Origin: Pseudomonadota bacterium
GTDB lineage: Bacteria > Pseudomonadota > Gammaproteobacteria > Xanthomonadales > Rhodanobacteraceae
Assembly: GCA_018241365.1 (NCBI GenBank)
Contig: JAFEDX010000211.1
Span: 18,052 to 82,051, forward strand
Direction of reading: 5' to 3'
Length of the DNA: 64,000 bases
Shown here: piece after piece, positions 30,092 through 38,360 of the stretch
Position numbering within the stretch: position 1 is the stretch's first letter
Layout of the letters: each line of letters begins with the position of its first letter
Notes under the pieces: model-generated
Told to the model about the DNA's origin: nothing
Database searches by the model: none
The model's input: only the letters and a program-made list of their open reading frames with translations
Translations under genes and position numbers: made by a program

Positions 30092-32668
30092 ATGAACGAC
30101 ATTTCGCACCCACCCCAGCCCAGCGCGGATCCACGGCGGGTTTCCGTCGACCGGCTGTTCGACCTGATGGGCAGCACGCCGCGGGGGCTGAGCGGAATCG
30201 AGGCCGTGCGCCGCCTTGCCGCGTACGGCCCGAACGACGCGCAATCCGGCAGCCGCACCGGATACTTCCGGACATTGATCGGGTTGCTGGGCAACCCGCT
30301 GGTGTTGATGCTGCTGGTCGCGGCCACGGTTTCCGGGATCCTGGGCGACCACGTCGGTGCAGCGATCATCCTGGCCATGGTGCTGCTCAGCGTGGCGCTC
30401 AACTTCGTGCTGAGTTACCGCTCGCAACGCGCGGCCGAACGGCTGCGCGAGCAGATCGCGCCTACCGCCAGTGCATGCCGCGACGGTGCGTGGCGGGAAG
30501 TGCCGCGCCGAACCCTGGTGCCGGGCGACGTGATCCGTCTTGCCGCGGGCGACCGCGTGCCCGCCGATGCGCGCCTGCTCGAAGCGCGCGACCTGCACGT
30601 GCAGCAGTCGGCGCTGACGGGGGAATCCGCGCCGGCGGAAAAGGATGCCTGCGAACCTCCGCAGGGCGAGGCCGGCGCCGATGCCCGGCATCTGGTCTTT
30701 CTCGGAACCTCGGTGGCCACCGGCACCGCCACCGCGATCGTGCTGGCGACCGGCAGGGCCACCGCATTCGGTGACGTTGCCGCACGGCTGTCGGAACGAC
30801 CTCCGCCCACCGAATTCGAACGCGGGCTGGCGGGTTTCGCGCGGCTGATCATGCGCACCGTGATCGCGCTGGTACTGCTCGTGGTGCTCGCCGGGATCGC
30901 GCTGCATCGCCCGATGCTGGAGACCTTGCTGTTCGCGTTGGCGCTGGCGGTCGGGTTGACGCCCGAGTTCATGCCCATGATCACCACCGTCACGCTGGCG
31001 CGCGGCGCCGTGCGGATGGCGCGTCAACGCGTGGTGGTGAAACACCTCGCCGCCATCGAGGACTTCGGCAGCATGACCGTGCTGCTGAGCGACAAGACCG
31101 GCACCCTCACGCGCAGCGAAACCGGCGTCGCGGCGACGGTCGATCCGTTCGGCTCGCCATCGGACCGCACTGGCGGCCTGGCGCGCCTCAATAGTTCCAT
31201 GCAGTCCGGCATCCACAGCCCGTTGGACGAGGCGATCCTGCGTCAATGCGCAGCGCCGCAGGGCGAATTCGTCAAGCGCGACGAAATCCCGTTCGACTTC
31301 GAGCGTCGCCGCCTTGGCGTCGTGGCCGAACGCAACGGTGAGACGCTGCTGATCACCAAGGGCGCGCCCGAATCGGTGCTCGCGCGATGCACGCAGTATG
31401 AAAAGGATGGCGACGTGCGTCTGCTGGATGAGGACGCATCGGCCGCCATCCGGCGCACCAGCGATGCGTTCGGCCAGCAAGGGCAGCGCGCGCTGGCCAT
31501 CGCCTGGCGCAAGGTCGAGCCGCAGCCACGCTACACCGCAGCCGACGAGACTGGCATGGTGCTCGCGGGCTTTGTCGCGTTCGCGGACCCCGTGTTGCCG
31601 GACGCGGCGGACTGCCTGCGCGCGCTGGCCCGCGACGGGGTGACGGTGAAGATCCTGTCTGGCGACAATGAACTGGTCGTCCGCCACGTCTGCGGCCAGG
31701 TGGGACTGGACACCAGCGAAGTGGTGACGGGAACGCAGATCGACGCACTCGACCAGGATGCCCTGGGCGCCGTGGCGGGTCGCGTCAACGTATTCGCGCG
31801 CGTCAGTCCCGCGCAGAAGCACCGGATCGTGCTGGCACTGAAAGCCCGCAATGCCGTGGTCGGATTCCTGGGTGACGGCATCAACGACGCTCCTGCCCTG
31901 CACGCCGCTGACGTCGGCATTTCCGTGGTCAACGCGGTGGACGTTGCGCGCGACGCGGCCGACATCGTGCTGGGCGAGCGCGATCTCGGCGCCCTGCACG
32001 CCGGCGTCATCGAAGGGCGCAGGGCTTTCGCCAACGTCACCAAGTACCTGCTGATGGGTACCAGCTCCAACTTCGGCAACATGCTCAGCATGGCGGTGGC
32101 GTCGCTGGTGCTGCCCTTCCTGCCCATGCTGCCGACCCAGATCCTGCTCAACAACTTCCTGTACGACATGGCGCAGATCACCATCCCCGGCGACAACGTG
32201 GACGCCTCGCAACTGGCCGCCCCGCGCCGCTGGAGCATCGACCTGATCCGGCGTTTCATGCTGGGCGTGGGACCGATCAGTTCGTTGTACGATTTTTTGA
32301 CGTTTTACGTGCTGCTGGCCTGGTTGCACGCCGCGCCGGCGGAGTTCCACACCGGCTGGTTCGTGGAATCACTGGCCACGCAGACGCTGGTGCTGTTCGT
32401 GATCCGCACGGCAGGCAACCCGTTGCGCAGCCGCCCGAGCAACGCATTGATCGCAAGTGTCGTCCTGGCGGTGGTGGTCGGTGTCGTGATTCCGATGACA
32501 CCGCTGGCCGCGGATCTGGGCTTTGTACGGTTGCCGCCGGTTTTCTACCTGTTCCTCGCAATCGCCACCGCGACCTACCTGCTGCTGGTCGAATGGGTGA
32601 AGCGCCGCTTCATGGGCACCGATGTCGATGCACGGGCCGCGCCTGCAGCCGCCGGGACATTGGCATGA
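30092..32668 (+). CDS. mgtA: P-type ATPase, MgtA-like (P3B, Mg2+-type)
   Basis: An 858-residue ten-helix cation pump. Signatures: TGES in the actuator domain (SALTGESAPAEK), GLTPEFMPM in M4, the phosphorylation motif SDKTGTLT with Asp334, KGAPE in the nucleotide domain and GDGINDAPAL in the hinge. VVVKHLAAIEDFGSM matches the MgtA/MgtB group. It probably imports Mg2+ at the inner membrane. The ATG at 30092 is taken; the frame is open to 29966. No mgtC and no Mg2+ riboswitch leader were seen; instead an FNR-type box lies just upstream, which suggests oxygen-linked control. Confidence 0.87.
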   Translation: MNDISHPPQPSADPRRVSVDRLFDLMGSTPRGLSGIEAVRRLAAYGPNDAQSGSRTGYFRTLIGLLGNPLVLMLLVAATVSGILGDHVGAAIILAMVLLSVALNFVLSYRSQRAAERLREQIAPTASACRDGAWREVPRRTLVPGDVIRLAAGDRVPADARLLEARDLHVQQSALTGESAPAEKDACEPPQGEAGADARHLVFLGTSVATGTATAIVLATGRATAFGDVAARLSERPPPTEFERGLAGFARLIMRTVIALVLLVVLAGIALHRPMLETLLFALALAVGLTPEFMPMITTVTLARGAVRMARQRVVVKHLAAIEDFGSMTVLLSDKTGTLTRSETGVAATVDPFGSPSDRTGGLARLNSSMQSGIHSPLDEAILRQCAAPQGEFVKRDEIPFDFERRRLGVVAERNGETLLITKGAPESVLARCTQYEKDGDVRLLDEDASAAIRRTSDAFGQQGQRALAIAWRKVEPQPRYTAADETGMVLAGFVAFADPVLPDAADCLRALARDGVTVKILSGDNELVVRHVCGQVGLDTSEVVTGTQIDALDQDALGAVAGRVNVFARVSPAQKHRIVLALKARNAVVGFLGDGINDAPALHAADVGISVVNAVDVARDAADIVLGERDLGALHAGVIEGRRAFANVTKYLLMGTSSNFGNMLSMAVASLVLPFLPMLPTQILLNNFLYDMAQITIPGDNVDASQLAAPRRWSIDLIRRFMLGVGPISSLYDFLTFYVLLAWLHAAPAEFHTGWFVESLATQTLVLFVIRTAGNPLRSRPSNALIASVVLAVVVGVVIPMTPLAADLGFVRLPPVFYLFLAIATATYLLLVEWVKRRFMGTDVDARAAPAAAGTLA

Positions 32669-32693
32669 GGATCCGCGTACCCGTGATGGCGAG

Positions 32694-32707
32694 GTGATCC
32701 CGGTCAA
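32694..32707. promoter_or_regulatory. FNR-like box GTGAT-CCCG-GTCAA
   Basis: Eight of ten to the consensus; 85 bases before the 48-residue membrane protein gene. Confidence 0.5.
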
Positions 32708-32792
32708 TTCATGCGCGCCGCCGAAGCACATGCTTGTCCCGAATCTTCCTCGGGCAACCGGCGGATTTCGACACCTGTCGGCGGAGCATGCC

Positions 32793-32939
32793 ATGCAAGC
32801 CATCCTGATCATGCTGCCCATCTTCGTCTTCGCATTCCTCACGCTCGTGCTGCTGGTTTACGTGTTCGCCGTGGCGTTGCCCCGGCTGCGCAAGCGCAAG
32901 GACAGCCCTGGCGGCGGACCGGCGGCGCGCGGAGATTGA
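32793..32939 (+). CDS. Small single-span membrane protein (48 aa)
   Basis: MQAILIMLPIFVFAFLTLVL begins one long hydrophobic helix (about 3-30) followed by a basic, Gly/Pro-rich tail (RLRKRKDSPGGGP). The ATG has CGGAG upstream and an FNR-like box 85 bases away. I do not recognise the family. Size and topology resemble small subunits of membrane complexes. It follows mgtA in the same direction, so it could be an accessory peptide of that pump. Confidence 0.55.
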   Translation: MQAILIMLPIFVFAFLTLVLLVYVFAVALPRLRKRKDSPGGGPAARGD

Positions 32940-33220
32940 TGGCGCGAAGGCATTCGCCGACCAGGCGACATTGCCCGGCAGCGTGAGACGGGATGGCCTG
33001 CGCCAAGCCGCAGCCAGGGAGAGCCGGGAGTTGGGGCGCCAAGGGCGCCACCCACGGCATCCAGCCGCAAAAAACCCTGGTGCAGGTTGGTGGGGTAGGT
33101 GAAGCGGCGCATCCGGGACGCGCTGAAACGGCACGCGGAGGCTGAAACACGTCGCCGCCGGTGATCGAGGCACGCCCGACGGGACGGCCACCGGCACTCA
33201 CGACGATCCCGATGGACGCG
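32940..33220. other. 281-base gap without a recognisable gene
   Basis: Open frames on both strands are Arg/Pro-rich and look like GC-driven noise. I saw no hairpin with a T-run and no FNR-type box. Confidence 0.5.
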
Positions 33221-33928
33221 CTACATGCGCGCACCGTCCGGATGCGCGGCGCTGCGGTCACGTCCTGCTCCCAGCTTGCGATCAAGGCCGCGCGCCAACT
33301 TCTTGAAGAAGCGTGTCGCCAACCCACGCCGGGTCTTGCGTTCAAGTTCCCGTTCGTTGCGGAGCCAGGCGACCTGGATGATGCGGCGCTCACCCTCGAA
33401 CGGCAGGTAGCCGTGGAAGGAATTGTCGGCGCGCTTGAATGCCGCGAGCACGCCGTACAGGGGCTTCACTTCAGGCGCGATGGTGGCATCGATGTCGTCG
33501 ATGCGTGACAGGAATCGCAGGCAGCCGTCACTGGTATCGGGCCACGCAGGGTTGAGGTAAAGCAGCGCGGTGACGACCTTGGAACGACTGTCGGTGTGGA
33601 TCGTGCCATGGCGTTTGTTGACGCTGCGGCAGAGCGTCACCATGGCGGGGTAGCGGGCAAGGCCATCGATTCCGAGCCTCGCTCCCACCGCGTCCACGAA
33701 CGCCGGCGCGAGCAGCGCATCGACCAGCGCGTTGATCGACGGGCCGCATTCGCGCGGATCATGCGGGAAGAAGCCGGCCTCCGCGTACTTCGGAAAGTCC
33801 CTCTCCAGTTCGGCGCGCGCCTGCGGCGGCAACTGGTCGCGTGCGACCAGGAACGCAAACGGAACCTGGCCGTTCAGCGTATCGGGGCGCGCGAGGTTGG
33901 CGGGGTCCAGCAGGGCGGCTTCGGGCAT
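33221..33928 (-). CDS. 2OG-Fe(II) dioxygenase family protein (prolyl 4-hydroxylase-like)
   Basis: A 235-residue double-stranded beta-helix protein. The iron-binding facial triad is visible as His and Asp in HGTIHTDSRSKVVTALLYLN and the distal His in NSFHGYLPF, followed by the 2-oxoglutarate-binding Arg in ERRIIQVAWL. The C-terminus is basic (LERKTRRGLATRFFKKLARG). Such enzymes use O2 and 2-oxoglutarate to hydroxylate a protein or small molecule; the target is unknown. It is the gene just downstream of the nor operon (25 bases after the cytochrome c stop) and may be its last member. Confidence 0.8.
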   Translation of the reverse strand: MPEAALLDPANLARPDTLNGQVPFAFLVARDQLPPQARAELERDFPKYAEAGFFPHDPRECGPSINALVDALLAPAFVDAVGARLGIDGLARYPAMVTLCRSVNKRHGTIHTDSRSKVVTALLYLNPAWPDTSDGCLRFLSRIDDIDATIAPEVKPLYGVLAAFKRADNSFHGYLPFEGERRIIQVAWLRNERELERKTRRGLATRFFKKLARGLDRKLGAGRDRSAAHPDGARM

Positions 33929-33953
33929 GGTGATGGTCCGGATGAGTGCAAGC

Positions 33954-34268
33954 CTACGGCTTCAACGCCGCGAGATACGCCGCGATGTTGACGATGTCGG
34001 CGTCGGTCAGGCCTTTCGCCATCGGCTGCATGATCGCGTTCTTGCGGCTGCCGTCGCGGAACGCCTTCAGCTGGGTGACCAGGTATTCCTGTTTCTGGCC
34101 GGCGAGGTTGGGGTAGATCGGTGCGATCGAGATGCCCTGCATGCCATGGCAGGCGGCACAGGTCGCCTCGAATTTCTGCTTGCCCGCGGCGGGGTCAGCG
34201 GCGTTCGCGGCGGAGGCAACCATGGCTGCGCCGAGGATTGCGCTCGCGAGAATTCTTGCTTTGGTCAT
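33954..34268 (-). CDS. Monohaem class I cytochrome c of the nor operon
   Basis: A 104-residue periplasmic cytochrome: signal peptide to about residue 23 (ASAANA), CAACH at 37-41, Met80/Met83 in [11 protein letters not shown] as axial-ligand candidates. It belongs to the c553/c5-like group ([22 protein letters not shown]). The ATG at 34268 has GGAGAA upstream and follows the 117-residue membrane protein by 24 bases. Its position after norC-norB suggests it donates electrons to the NO reductase. Confidence 0.9.
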   Translation of the reverse strand: MTKARILASAILGAAMVASAANAADPAAGKQKFEATCAACHGMQGISIAPIYPNLAGQKQEYLVTQLKAFRDGSRKNAIMQPMAKGLTDADIVNIAAYLAALKP

Positions 34269-34292
34269 GACGGGTTCTCCGGATGCCGGCAC

Positions 34293-34646
34293 TCATGGGT
34301 CCACGGACTGCGTCGCTGCGTCCGGCTGGCTCCGCGGCCGGTACAGCGCAGCCCAAAGCGCAACGGTAGGCACCAGCACGCCGACCCAGAACCCGCCCCA
34401 GAACGTCAGGTTGGGCAGCGTTGCCAGGGGCAGCAGCGACAGGATGCCGAGCAGGATTGCCAGCACGATGTTGACGCTGCTGAACCAGCGATACGCGTCG
34501 CTGCGCCGCGCCCACAGCGCCATCACCAGCATGACCGCCGCAAACGCGGCCAGCGGGAAATACCGCTGCTCGACCCAGGTCGGGTGCAGCACGACGGCAT
34601 ACGCGAGTGCGAGGCCGGCCAGCGTGTTGACGAGATTCGGAATCAT
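34293..34646 (-). CDS. Small integral membrane protein in nor operon (117 aa)
   Basis: About four membrane helices (LAGLALAYAVVLH; LAAFAAVMLVMALW; VNIVLAILLGILSLLPL; GFWVGVLVPTVALWAAL). Composition and spacing recall SPW-repeat membrane proteins, but I am not certain of the family. It starts in an ATGA overlap with the preceding 99-residue gene, so it is translated with the nor genes. No cofactor ligands are evident. It may be an assembly or stability factor for the NO reductase. Confidence 0.75.
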   Translation of the reverse strand: MIPNLVNTLAGLALAYAVVLHPTWVEQRYFPLAAFAAVMLVMALWARRSDAYRWFSSVNIVLAILLGILSLLPLATLPNLTFWGGFWVGVLVPTVALWAALYRPRSQPDAATQSVDP

Positions 34647-34942
34647 GGGCCCTCACCTTCCGCGACGTGCAGGCGTTCCAGATAGCGCCAGGTGGCGGGC
34701 GGGATCACCGCGTACACGATCGCGCTGACCACGACCAGCACCTTCCAGCCGGCATCCAGCGGCGTGACGACCGCGATCGCCAACGCGATCGCCAACGCGG
34801 CAATCCAGCATGCGGTTGCCGCGGCCACGAGCGCGGGGCGCGCGCGCAGCCGGCCATAGCCGTACAGTCCGGCGTAGCCGCCGCCGGCCAGCACCAGCAG
34901 GCCCAGCAGCACGGCCGTCTCGATCAGCGCGGCGGGGGTCAT
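34643..34942 (-). CDS. Small integral membrane protein in nor operon (99 aa)
   Basis: Three membrane helices (LIETAVLLGLLVLAGGGYAGLY; LVAAATACWIAALAIALAIAV; WKVLVVVSAIVYAVIPPATW). I do not recognise a named family. Its start overlaps the norB stop as ATGA and its stop overlaps the next start the same way, so all three are coupled. It takes the place usually filled by norE, norF or norD/Q genes, none of which is seen here. Confidence 0.78.
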   Translation of the reverse strand: MTPAALIETAVLLGLLVLAGGGYAGLYGYGRLRARPALVAAATACWIAALAIALAIAVVTPLDAGWKVLVVVSAIVYAVIPPATWRYLERLHVAEGEGP

Positions 34943-36333
34943 GCAGGCTCCATCGGCGTTTGCGGTGCCGGCACGCGCCGTGGTGCCGTCAGCAGGTCAT
35001 ACACCAGCACCACGTAACCGAGCGCGAAGATCACCCCGAAGCCCATGCGTGCGTACATGCCGGCGATGAACCACGGATTCTCGGAAGCCTGGGTGAACGC
35101 CATCAGCGTCGAACCGCCGATGGCGCGCCCATAGAAGGCCTGTGCCATGCCGGCGATCAGCAACCCCATCACCATGCCGATCATGCCGAAGTTGAACAGG
35201 CCGAAACTCCACTTCCACGCGCGGCCGTCCAGGAACTCCGTGCCCGCGGTCTTCTGCTTGGCCACGTAGAACACCGCCAGCACGCCGCAGACGTAGGCGC
35301 CGTAGAACGCGAAATGGCCATGCGACACAGTCCACTGGGTGCCGTGCGAAAACAGGTTGATCTGCGGCAGCGTCATCATGAAGCCCCACACACCCGCACC
35401 GATGAAGTTGCCGAAGGCCTCGGCAGTGATCCAGTAGAACGCCGGCCGGTTCGCGGTCTTCATCCGGTGCATGCCGGCGTCATAGATGGAGTGGATGACC
35501 ATGCCCAGCAGCGGCAGCGGCTCCAGCGCCGAGAAGAATCCGCCGATGCCGAGCCAGTAGCGCGGCGTGCCGATCCAGAAATAGTGGTGTCCCAGTCCGA
35601 GGATGCCGGCGCCGAGCACCAGCATCACCTCGATGTACAGCCACGCCTCGACGATCCGCCGCGACGTGCCCATCACGTCCATCAGCACCAGCGCCATCAC
35701 GCAGCCGATCAGCACTTCCCAGGTGCTTTCGACCCACATGTGCACCAGCCACCACCACCAGTACAGGTCCACCGACATGTTGGTCGGCGCCGGAAACGCA
35801 TCGAGATACACGATCAGCAGCGGGATGAGGTCCAGCACCAGCACCCACATGATGCCGGTCATACGGCGCGCCTTCACGGCGGTGCCGATGACGTTGTAGG
35901 CAAACACCAGCATCACGGCCACCACGCCGATCGTCGCCCAGCGCGGTGCCTCGACGTACTTGCGCCCCTGGTTGATGAACCACAACGTGAACTCGTTGGC
36001 GCTGCCGTACTGCACGAACACGAACACCAGCGCCACCACGGCGACCACCGCGCAGAACACCCAGAACGTGATCTCGGCCAGGCGCATGCCCACGACTTCG
36101 TGGCCAAGCTCCTTGGGCAGGTACCAGTACACCGCGCCCATGAAAGCCATCAGCAACCAGATCACCAGCGTGTCGATGTGCAGGATCTTCGACGTGCTGA
36201 AATTGAACACGTTGAACAGCATCGACGGATACAGGTAATACAACGCCGACAGCAGCCCGAACAGGATCATCACGCCGAACAGCACGATGGCGGCGGTGAA
36301 GTAGCGCAGCGACAGCTTCTGGGAGCGGTACAT
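34939..36333 (-). CDS. norB: Nitric oxide reductase, catalytic subunit NorB
   Basis: A 464-residue haem-copper-superfamily protein with 12 predicted membrane helices that reduces 2 NO to N2O. Diagnostic residues: His52 (low-spin haem), His198 and Glu202 in LVHMWVESTWEV, His249/His250 in GLGHHYFW for the non-haem iron site, and His338/His340 in SHGHFAFYG for the two haems b. Length matches cytochrome-c-dependent NorB (about 466) rather than the fused quinol type (about 760). AGGGG precedes the ATG, 9 bases after norC. Confidence 0.95.
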   Translation of the reverse strand: MYRSQKLSLRYFTAAIVLFGVMILFGLLSALYYLYPSMLFNVFNFSTSKILHIDTLVIWLLMAFMGAVYWYLPKELGHEVVGMRLAEITFWVFCAVVAVVALVFVFVQYGSANEFTLWFINQGRKYVEAPRWATIGVVAVMLVFAYNVIGTAVKARRMTGIMWVLVLDLIPLLIVYLDAFPAPTNMSVDLYWWWWLVHMWVESTWEVLIGCVMALVLMDVMGTSRRIVEAWLYIEVMLVLGAGILGLGHHYFWIGTPRYWLGIGGFFSALEPLPLLGMVIHSIYDAGMHRMKTANRPAFYWITAEAFGNFIGAGVWGFMMTLPQINLFSHGTQWTVSHGHFAFYGAYVCGVLAVFYVAKQKTAGTEFLDGRAWKWSFGLFNFGMIGMVMGLLIAGMAQAFYGRAIGGSTLMAFTQASENPWFIAGMYARMGFGVIFALGYVVLVYDLLTAPRRVPAPQTPMEPA

Positions 36334-36342
36334 GAACGACCC

Positions 36343-36981
36343 CTACTGTTGCGTTTGGGTTTTTCCGAAGTTGGCCGGGAACCCGTTGGTATCGACCGCC
36401 GACATCCATTTCAGGTACGCGACCGTGGCGCGCGCTTCGCGCTCGGTCAGGTGCAGGTTGGGCATTGCGCGCGTCCAGGTCGGGTATTGGTCGGGGTTCA
36501 TGAGGAACGCGACCATCGCCTCTTCGCGCGTGGGCTTGCCGGTCATCGGCATCCAGATCTGCGGCCACGCGGGATCCAGCCACGACTTGGTGAGGTCGGG
36601 GCCGTAATACGCGCCGTTGCCGAAGAAGGTGTGGCAATCCATGCAGGCACGGCTCTGGATCACCAGCTTGCCTTCACGCACCAGCGCGGTCGCCTGCGCC
36701 TCGGTCAGCGTCCTGCCGAACAGCGGCTCCGGCGCGCCGATCACCGGCACGTCCTCGCGCCGCGACCAGTCGTATTGGTAACCGATGTGCCGGTTGACCA
36801 CGTCATAGCGCGGCACGTGCGCGCCGCCGACGCTGATCACGCGCATGCTGTCGACCGACAGGAAGGCCAGCACGACCAGCATCACCAGCGTGGTGCTGAT
36901 CGCCCCCGCGCGCCAGAAGCGTGGATCGGTCATATCCAGACCAGCGCGCCCTTCGTGCGTCGTTGCACCTTCCACTTTCAT
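36343..36981 (-). CDS. norC: Nitric oxide reductase, cytochrome c subunit NorC (extended)
   Basis: A 212-residue membrane-anchored cytochrome c. One helix (STTLVMLVVLAFLSV) precedes the haem site CMDCHTFFGNGAYYGPDLT, which matches NorC's CxxCHTxxGxGAY. The RAMPNLHLTEREARATVAYLKWMS tail is also conserved. Usual NorC is about 150 residues; here an extra loop of roughly 40 residues lies between helix and haem (VGGAHVPRYDVVNRHIGYQYDW) plus an N-terminal extension. Start assigned to the ATG at 36981; GTG/ATG at 37017/37014 or ATG at 36933 are alternatives. A strong FNR-type box lies 74 bases upstream. Confidence 0.9.
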   Translation of the reverse strand: MKVEGATTHEGRAGLDMTDPRFWRAGAISTTLVMLVVLAFLSVDSMRVISVGGAHVPRYDVVNRHIGYQYDWSRREDVPVIGAPEPLFGRTLTEAQATALVREGKLVIQSRACMDCHTFFGNGAYYGPDLTKSWLDPAWPQIWMPMTGKPTREEAMVAFLMNPDQYPTWTRAMPNLHLTEREARATVAYLKWMSAVDTNGFPANFGKTQTQQ

Positions 36982-37054
36982 CGCCCGGCCCCAACGCAGA
37001 CGTGATGACGGCATCACCGACGGGCGCAGTCTGGTGACCGGCCTCGCGCCGCAC

Positions 37055-37068
37055 CTTGACGTGGATCA
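37055..37068. promoter_or_regulatory. FNR-type box TTGAC-GTGG-ATCAA
   Basis: Nine of ten to the consensus, 74 bases upstream of norC (minus strand), a fitting position for activation of norCB. Confidence 0.7.
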
Positions 37069-37315
37069 AGCCGATCCGGAACGGCGTCCGTGCGTGATGA
37101 ATGCGCGGAGCGAGTGCCGCCTCGAGGAAAGACAAGGCGCGAAGCACCACCCCGCCAGCACGCTTGCGCGAACACCAGCGTCACGTTGGCGCCACCAACG
37201 CCGGAGCTGCTGGACATCACCGTCGTCAGGTGTGCGGTGCGGCTTGCACGCACGCTCGGGAAGCCCGCGGCGCGCGGGCCCAGTCCCGCCCGGAACCCGC
37301 TGTCCACTCGCGCAC

Positions 37316-37329
37316 TTGACGTGCATCAC
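37316..37329. promoter_or_regulatory. FNR-like box TTGAC-GTGC-ATCAC
   Basis: Eight of ten to the consensus; 71 bases upstream of the usp gene at 37400. The 37069-37399 gap otherwise holds no gene. Confidence 0.6.
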
Positions 37330-37399
37330 TTTGCGCCGCGGCAGGACACCTAGCATCCGGCCCATCCCTCACCGCAACGGTGCGCATCTGGAACATCCC

Positions 37400-38230
37400 A
37401 TGTACTCGACCCTGATGGTGCATTGCGATCTCGTCGCGGACAACACCGGGCTGCTCCAGATAGCCGGAGAGTTGGCCGCGCGTTTCAACGCCAACGCCAT
37501 CGGCATCGTTGCAACCCGCCCGCTCGTCCCGGGAACCACCGACACGGCCGTTCCCCAGGATGTCATTGATCGCGACGTCGAGGAGAAAAGCGCGAGGATC
37601 GACGCGATCGAAAAGGCATTCCGGACCGCTCTGCGGTCCAGGCGGGAAAGGCTCCAATTCAGGTCGCAGATTGCGATCGAAGCACCGCTTGACTACATCG
37701 TCCGGCAAATGCGCAGTGCCGACCTGCTGGTCACGGGTATCAACAACCGGCGTGGCTGGTTGGATCCCGCGCAATCGCCCAACACGGCGGACATCATCCT
37801 GCAAGTCGGGCGACCCGTTCTCGTCCTGCCGGACGACATCCGCATGCTTGCCACCGACACCATCGTGGTGGGATGGAAGGACACACGCGCCACGCGGCGT
37901 GCGGTGGCGGACGCCATGCCGTTCCTGAAGCTCGCACGGCGGGTAGTCGTCGTCGAGGCGGTTGCGCAGGACAGCGAGTTGGCGGACGCACGTTACAACA
38001 CACGCCAAGTCTGCGAATGGCTTGAAGCACACGGCGTCGTCTGCGAGCCGAATGCAATCATCGTCAACGATGAGCGCACTGCGCCACTCGCAACCTTGGC
38101 AGAACGTGAAGGGGCCGACCTGATCGTCGCCGGAGCCTACGGCCACAGCCGCTTGCGTGAATGGGTGCTGGGCGGTGTCACCCGCGGCCTGCTGCAGCAG
38201 ACGGAACGCTGCGTACTGTTCTCGCACTGA
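37400..38230 (+). CDS. Universal stress protein, tandem UspA domains
   Basis: A 276-residue tandem Usp protein. The N-terminal domain (MYSTLMVHCDLVADNTGLLQ) is degenerate. The C-terminal domain ends with the Usp ATP-loop-like motif GAYGHSRLREWVLGGVTRGLL and QTERCVLFSH. It lies between the divergent norC promoter and the nos operon with its own FNR-like box, so it is a second stress protein tied to low oxygen or denitrification. The ATG at 37400 has only a weak GGA upstream. Confidence 0.85.
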   Translation: MYSTLMVHCDLVADNTGLLQIAGELAARFNANAIGIVATRPLVPGTTDTAVPQDVIDRDVEEKSARIDAIEKAFRTALRSRRERLQFRSQIAIEAPLDYIVRQMRSADLLVTGINNRRGWLDPAQSPNTADIILQVGRPVLVLPDDIRMLATDTIVVGWKDTRATRRAVADAMPFLKLARRVVVVEAVAQDSELADARYNTRQVCEWLEAHGVVCEPNAIIVNDERTAPLATLAEREGADLIVAGAYGHSRLREWVLGGVTRGLLQQTERCVLFSH

Positions 38231-38290
38231 GCGTTCACGCGCATTCCGCAACGCAACGCGTGCGCGCAGACCGCAATCCGCTCCATTTTG

Positions 38291-38304
38291 TTGATGAACG
38301 TCAA
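38291..38304. promoter_or_regulatory. FNR-type box TTGAT-GAAC-GTCAA
   Basis: Nine of ten to the consensus, 57 bases upstream of the first gene of the nos operon. Confidence 0.7.
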
Positions 38305-38360
38305 CTGCCTGAAATCCACGCGGTCCATGATTTCGCCCGTTCCCGCAATGAGGAAGTTCC

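Noticed and set aside
29600..32350. Very long minus-strand ORF (916 codons) opposite mgtA
   Set aside because: His/Gln/Arg-rich composition without domains; it is the mirror of a GC-rich real gene. Only the 29665-30041 part holds Hsp20-like pieces, and in other frames.
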